This document shows positions 61,166 through 64,000 of a stretch of 64,000 nt of DNA, piece by piece. The position numbers and the translations under genes were made by a program. Each line of letters begins with the position of its first letter. Position 1 is the first letter of the stretch. The stretch comes from Achromobacter animicus (GTDB lineage: Bacteria > Pseudomonadota > Gammaproteobacteria > Burkholderiales > Burkholderiaceae_B), in contig NZ_CADIJM010000005.1 in NCBI RefSeq assembly GCF_902859585.1, positions 309,613 to 373,612 of the forward strand, in the 5' to 3' direction. The notes beneath the pieces were generated by a model, which saw nothing but the letters and a program-made list of their open reading frames with translations, did no database searches and had not been told where the DNA came from.

Positions 61166-64000
61166 TTGGCCTCCGAAACGTCCACGATTGCGATCATCTC
61201 TGAGTCGTGAATGTTTGGTAGGTACTCTAGAACGATTCGTGCCTCATCGATATCGTGACTAACTTTGAGTTCGATCGAGCCTTCCACAATAAGGAAGGTT
61301 TCCTTTCCTTCCTCTACTGCAGTAACCGTGCGCTCGCGGCTAGTCGGCGCATTACTTTCAGGCACATAATCCAGCCGCTGTAGCGGGATGCTATGTTCAC
61401 TTGACTTGGGATCACCGAGTGGGTGCATACCGGACGCCATAATCTGCTCGCCGGAATACCGCTTTACGATAAGTCGCCACTTAAAGGCTACGCGGGAGAC
61501 ATCGTAGCGAGGCATGACTATTTGATATTGCAATTTCGGTATAACCGCCGGCCCTCCCTCCGCCCCACCCATGGCGGCAGCCTTCCCTTCGTAGTGGACG
61601 GCTCGCACTATAGAACCAAACACCACCTGCGCATCGACCCCAAGAACCGCCGCATTCAATGCGGAAACTGCCGAATTCGCGTCGTCAAACTTATCACTTT
61701 CCGATAGTCCAAAGTGACTACGATACGCCCATCGTTCTAAGGGAGACGACTCAGCCTCCCCACCAAGCTGCAGAAAGACAAACGCACTAATTCCAGCAAG
61801 AATTGCCCACCCGACAGGCCCAAGCACCCAGGTTGCACTCAATATTGTCGTCGAGGCGGAATAGAGGGCGTACACCGCAAAGCCCGCGCTTGTGACGGAT
61901 AATCCTGCAGCACCGAAGTACCAAGATCTTGCTGATTTACCGCCAGCATCACCGGCACGACCAGCTGCAGCTAAAGCCGCAACAGCGTCAAAAGCCCCAG
62001 ACACCGCGCCAAGTATTCCCCCAAAGCGCGCCAGTGCTTTACCAGCGTCCGCGAGCTGACTGATGGCACCGACACTCGACGCATGCGCGCGGAGAACTTT
62101 CCTCGCTTGCTCAGCGCTGGCCCTCATCGTCATTCCCGCCACCTCAATACTTCCCCCCAACACCCCGATTGAGGCCGAGTACACCGCCAGCACGGCTTCC
62201 TCGTGTTTGGCTCCGAAAGTGGCATCCACGGCTTCAACCGATTTGCGCAAACCCTGCGATAGTAGGTACGTGCCGCCAACGGCAATCAGCAATTCAGCGC
62301 TCCCGACCGTTCCGCGGGCGATGGATGCAGCACTGCGCGCGCCCCTCAATCCGGACCGCGCGAGCTCGGCAGCCCGCGACGCGCTGAGCTGAAGACCGGC
62401 TAACGCCTTGCGTGCCCCCGGCTCCAGCGTGCCAGCGAGCACCTTGAGTTCGCTTAGCGCTTCGCCGGCTCGGCGCGCGGCGTCTCCGATAACCTCCCCT
62501 GTTTGCTGGGTGGCATCCTTGACGACGTCGCCGAACCGCTTTCGCAGGTCATTCGCGTTGCCTTCGACCCAGAGCACCACTTCAACCATCTGTTCCGCGA
62601 GTTTGGGGTCACTTAAGGCAAGACTGAGGACACCGGCAGTCAGCACCGACCGCACCTGCTTGTGCGCCTTTCCGGTCGCCTGCGCGATGGCAGCAGCAAG
62701 CCTGTTGCGGTCTTCCCCGATCTGCTTGCACATCAATGTGTAAAACTCGCCCAGCTTCATCTGAACGGCGACCTGGGTCATGTACGTCCGCGAATACAGC
62801 AGGAGCGATGCGCTGTTCACGCGCGTGGCGACGTTGCGCACGCCGGCATCAACCTTCAGTTCCAGTCGGCTCACCGCACTGTTGTAAGCCGCCAGCACAC
62901 TGGCGATCGCGTCCTGGACGTTGGGCCAGATGAGTTTTTCACCCAGGTCGTTACTGTTGATGATCTTGGTAACCGGGGCATAGAGCTTCCCGAAGTCGTT
63001 CCAATCCAGTTCGCCCTGATTGCTGAACGTGGGAACCAGGCTTCGCATCAGGTTTTTGTCGAGCGCGAGCAGCGTTTTGAAGACGATGCTTTCACCATCC
63101 TTGATCCAGGCTTCCCAAGCGCGCGCCGACGGGCCGGTGACGGGTCGAATGTTGCCCTTGGAGTCTGGTTTAGGCGTTGCTTCGGTGATGCCGCCGCTCA
63201 GGCACAGCTCCATAGTGCGGATGTAACCCAATACTGAGTACGCGTTTTGCGCATCGTAGTCATGGTGCTCCGCCACACGGAACATCGCGTTGTTGAGGAT
63301 CTGGTCTGTGTAGAGTTCGGCCAGCTTATCCACTTGCGTCTGCAACCGCGCCTTGTGCGCTTCGAACGCCCTCTCCCAACTGGCGCGCGCAGCTTCGTCA
63401 TATCGCTCGTCAAGACGTGCAAGCAGCTTTTCAGCCTTGTGCTCCACCTGTTCGGCTCGCTCGAGAGCGGGATCGCGGTATACCGGCGGCCCCGGCGTTC
63501 CATTGTGGGCAGCATAGGGACTGTGGGCAATGGCGTTGTCCGCGGCCACCTTGCAAAGTTCACGCAGGCGCTTCAGGCTTTCGGACGTGAAGAATTTATA
63601 GTTGTTGAGCGGGTCAACCTCATAAGCCTGCCGCTCCCTTAGCCAGCCCAGGCGCTGATGATTGATTTCCTGGACCAACCCGACCGGGTCGGGCAGGACC
63701 AGCGCCAACACGCCATTCGGCAATTGCTCGCGCTGTGTCTGAGTTCGGACGAAACCCTCCAGGGCGTTCAAGCGATGATTGCGCGAGCAAAAGCCGTGCA
63801 CGCTGACAAAATCCCCAATGGTCGGGGTCGCATATTCCAGCACATGCTGATCGACCTGAAGGCTCTGCTCCGTCATCGCGATGCCTACGCTCGCGGGATC
63901 GTTCCGCGCAGTCTGCAAGTCAAGCTCGTAAAACCTGATGGCCATTGGCGACTTTTCGCCCGCGAAACTGTGGAGATAGCGATTCAATACGCTGTCGGAC
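61162..64000 (-). CDS. Type VI secretion membrane effector, VasX/BTH_I2691-like (5' end outside window)
   Basis: At least 945 residues lie in the window and the frame is still open at the edge, so the N-terminus is missing. The N-proximal part (PMAIRFYELDLQTARNDPASVGIAMTEQ..., RLGWLRERQAYEVDP) and long helical middle resemble VasX-like T6SS toxins. Several hydrophobic or Gly/Ala-rich segments follow (LIAVGGTYLLSQ, GILGAVSGAFDAVAALAAAGRAG, TTILSATWVLGPVGWAILAGISAFVFLQLGG), as expected for a pore-forming toxin. The C-terminal ~170 residues are beta-rich. GC content falls toward the 3' end. The toxin call is by resemblance and context; no vgrG is visible. Confidence 0.65.
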   Translation of the reverse strand, partial: SDSVLNRYLHSFAGEKSPMAIRFYELDLQTARNDPASVGIAMTEQSLQVDQHVLEYATPTIGDFVSVHGFCSRNHRLNALEGFVRTQTQREQLPNGVLALVLPDPVGLVQEINHQRLGWLRERQAYEVDPLNNYKFFTSESLKRLRELCKVAADNAIAHSPYAAHNGTPGPPVYRDPALERAEQVEHKAEKLLARLDERYDEAARASWERAFEAHKARLQTQVDKLAELYTDQILNNAMFRVAEHHDYDAQNAYSVLGYIRTMELCLSGGITEATPKPDSKGNIRPVTGPSARAWEAWIKDGESIVFKTLLALDKNLMRSLVPTFSNQGELDWNDFGKLYAPVTKIINSNDLGEKLIWPNVQDAIASVLAAYNSAVSRLELKVDAGVRNVATRVNSASLLLYSRTYMTQVAVQMKLGEFYTLMCKQIGEDRNRLAAAIAQATGKAHKQVRSVLTAGVLSLALSDPKLAEQMVEVVLWVEGNANDLRKRFGDVVKDATQQTGEVIGDAARRAGEALSELKVLAGTLEPGARKALAGLQLSASRAAELARSGLRGARSAASIARGTVGSAELLIAVGGTYLLSQGLRKSVEAVDATFGAKHEEAVLAVYSASIGVLGGSIEVAGMTMRASAEQARKVLRAHASSVGAISQLADAGKALARFGGILGAVSGAFDAVAALAAAGRAGDAGGKSARSWYFGAAGLSVTSAGFAVYALYSASTTILSATWVLGPVGWAILAGISAFVFLQLGGEAESSPLERWAYRSHFGLSESDKFDDANSAVSALNAAVLGVDAQVVFGSIVRAVHYEGKAAAMGGAEGGPAVIPKLQYQIVMPRYDVSRVAFKWRLIVKRYSGEQIMASGMHPLGDPKSSEHSIPLQRLDYVPESNAPTSRERTVTAVEEGKETFLIVEGSIELKVSHDIDEARIVLEYLPNIHDSEMIAIVDVSEAK

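Noticed and set aside
1-64000. tRNA, rRNA, CRISPR array, IS element, prophage or attachment site
   Set aside because: No cloverleaf, regularly spaced repeats, transposase or integrase motifs, or long direct repeats were seen; only the last ~4 kb looks acquired.

Overview
The window looks like chromosomal DNA of a high-GC betaproteobacterium of the family Alcaligenaceae, most likely Achromobacter or a close Bordetella relative. The reasons are protein similarity recognised by eye, a Bug-type TctC receptor, the argS / SPOR-domain / dsbA gene order, and aceK lying inside a leucine-catabolism cluster. No tRNA, rRNA, CRISPR array or insertion sequence was found. Most of the window is ordinary core genome. 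Only the last ~4 kb is visibly AT-richer and looks acquired.

Layout: (1) 1-7 kb: the tail of a LysR regulator with a perfect T-N11-A inverted repeat just after it, then a RidA-PLP enzyme pair, a divergent EamA exporter/AraC pair, and a coupled pair of membrane protein (DUF2868) and GTPase (DUF3482). (2) 7-14 kb: a peptide ABC transporter operon (binding protein, two permeases, one fused double ATPase) ending in an amidohydrolase/dipeptidase. (3) 14-21 kb: two DUF945 paralogues, an RhlE-type helicase, a LysE exporter, prfC and a small exported protein. (4) 22-27 kb: iron storage and mobilisation (bfr, bfd) around an EamA/LysR pair, then rpoN facing a small membrane protein. (5) 27-29.4 kb: leuA, preceded by an untracked 41-codon leader peptide with four leucine codons in five (three of them CTA) and RNA segments that can pair in alternative ways, a candidate leucine attenuator. 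(6) 29.5-37 kb: an amidase, then a LacI-type regulator, a GpdQ-like phosphodiesterase and a Ugp-like ABC importer, with LacI-type operators before both the regulator and the importer. (7) 37-44 kb: housekeeping genes (argS, SPOR protein, dsbA, metC-like lyase, nitroreductase, LysE). (8) 44-57 kb: a leucine/isovalerate degradation locus (LiuR, MBL hydrolase, LiuA, thiolase, LiuB, LiuD) with matching palindromic operators at liuR and liuA and with aceK embedded in it. A Bug receptor and an M20 hydrolase sit between the regulator and the operon. (9) 57-64 kb: an MFS exporter, an exported hypothetical, a glutaredoxin-like protein, and the 3' part of a large type VI secretion membrane-toxin gene overlapping by 4 bp with a DUF6708-like membrane protein, the likely immunity partner.

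The leucine theme recurs. Biosynthesis (leuA) appears to be controlled by a leader peptide, and degradation by LiuR. The degradation operon also carries the kinase/phosphatase that sets flux between the TCA cycle and the glyoxylate shunt, which fits with leucine breakdown yielding acetyl-CoA. All function calls rest on reading motifs and recalled family features; no database search was run.
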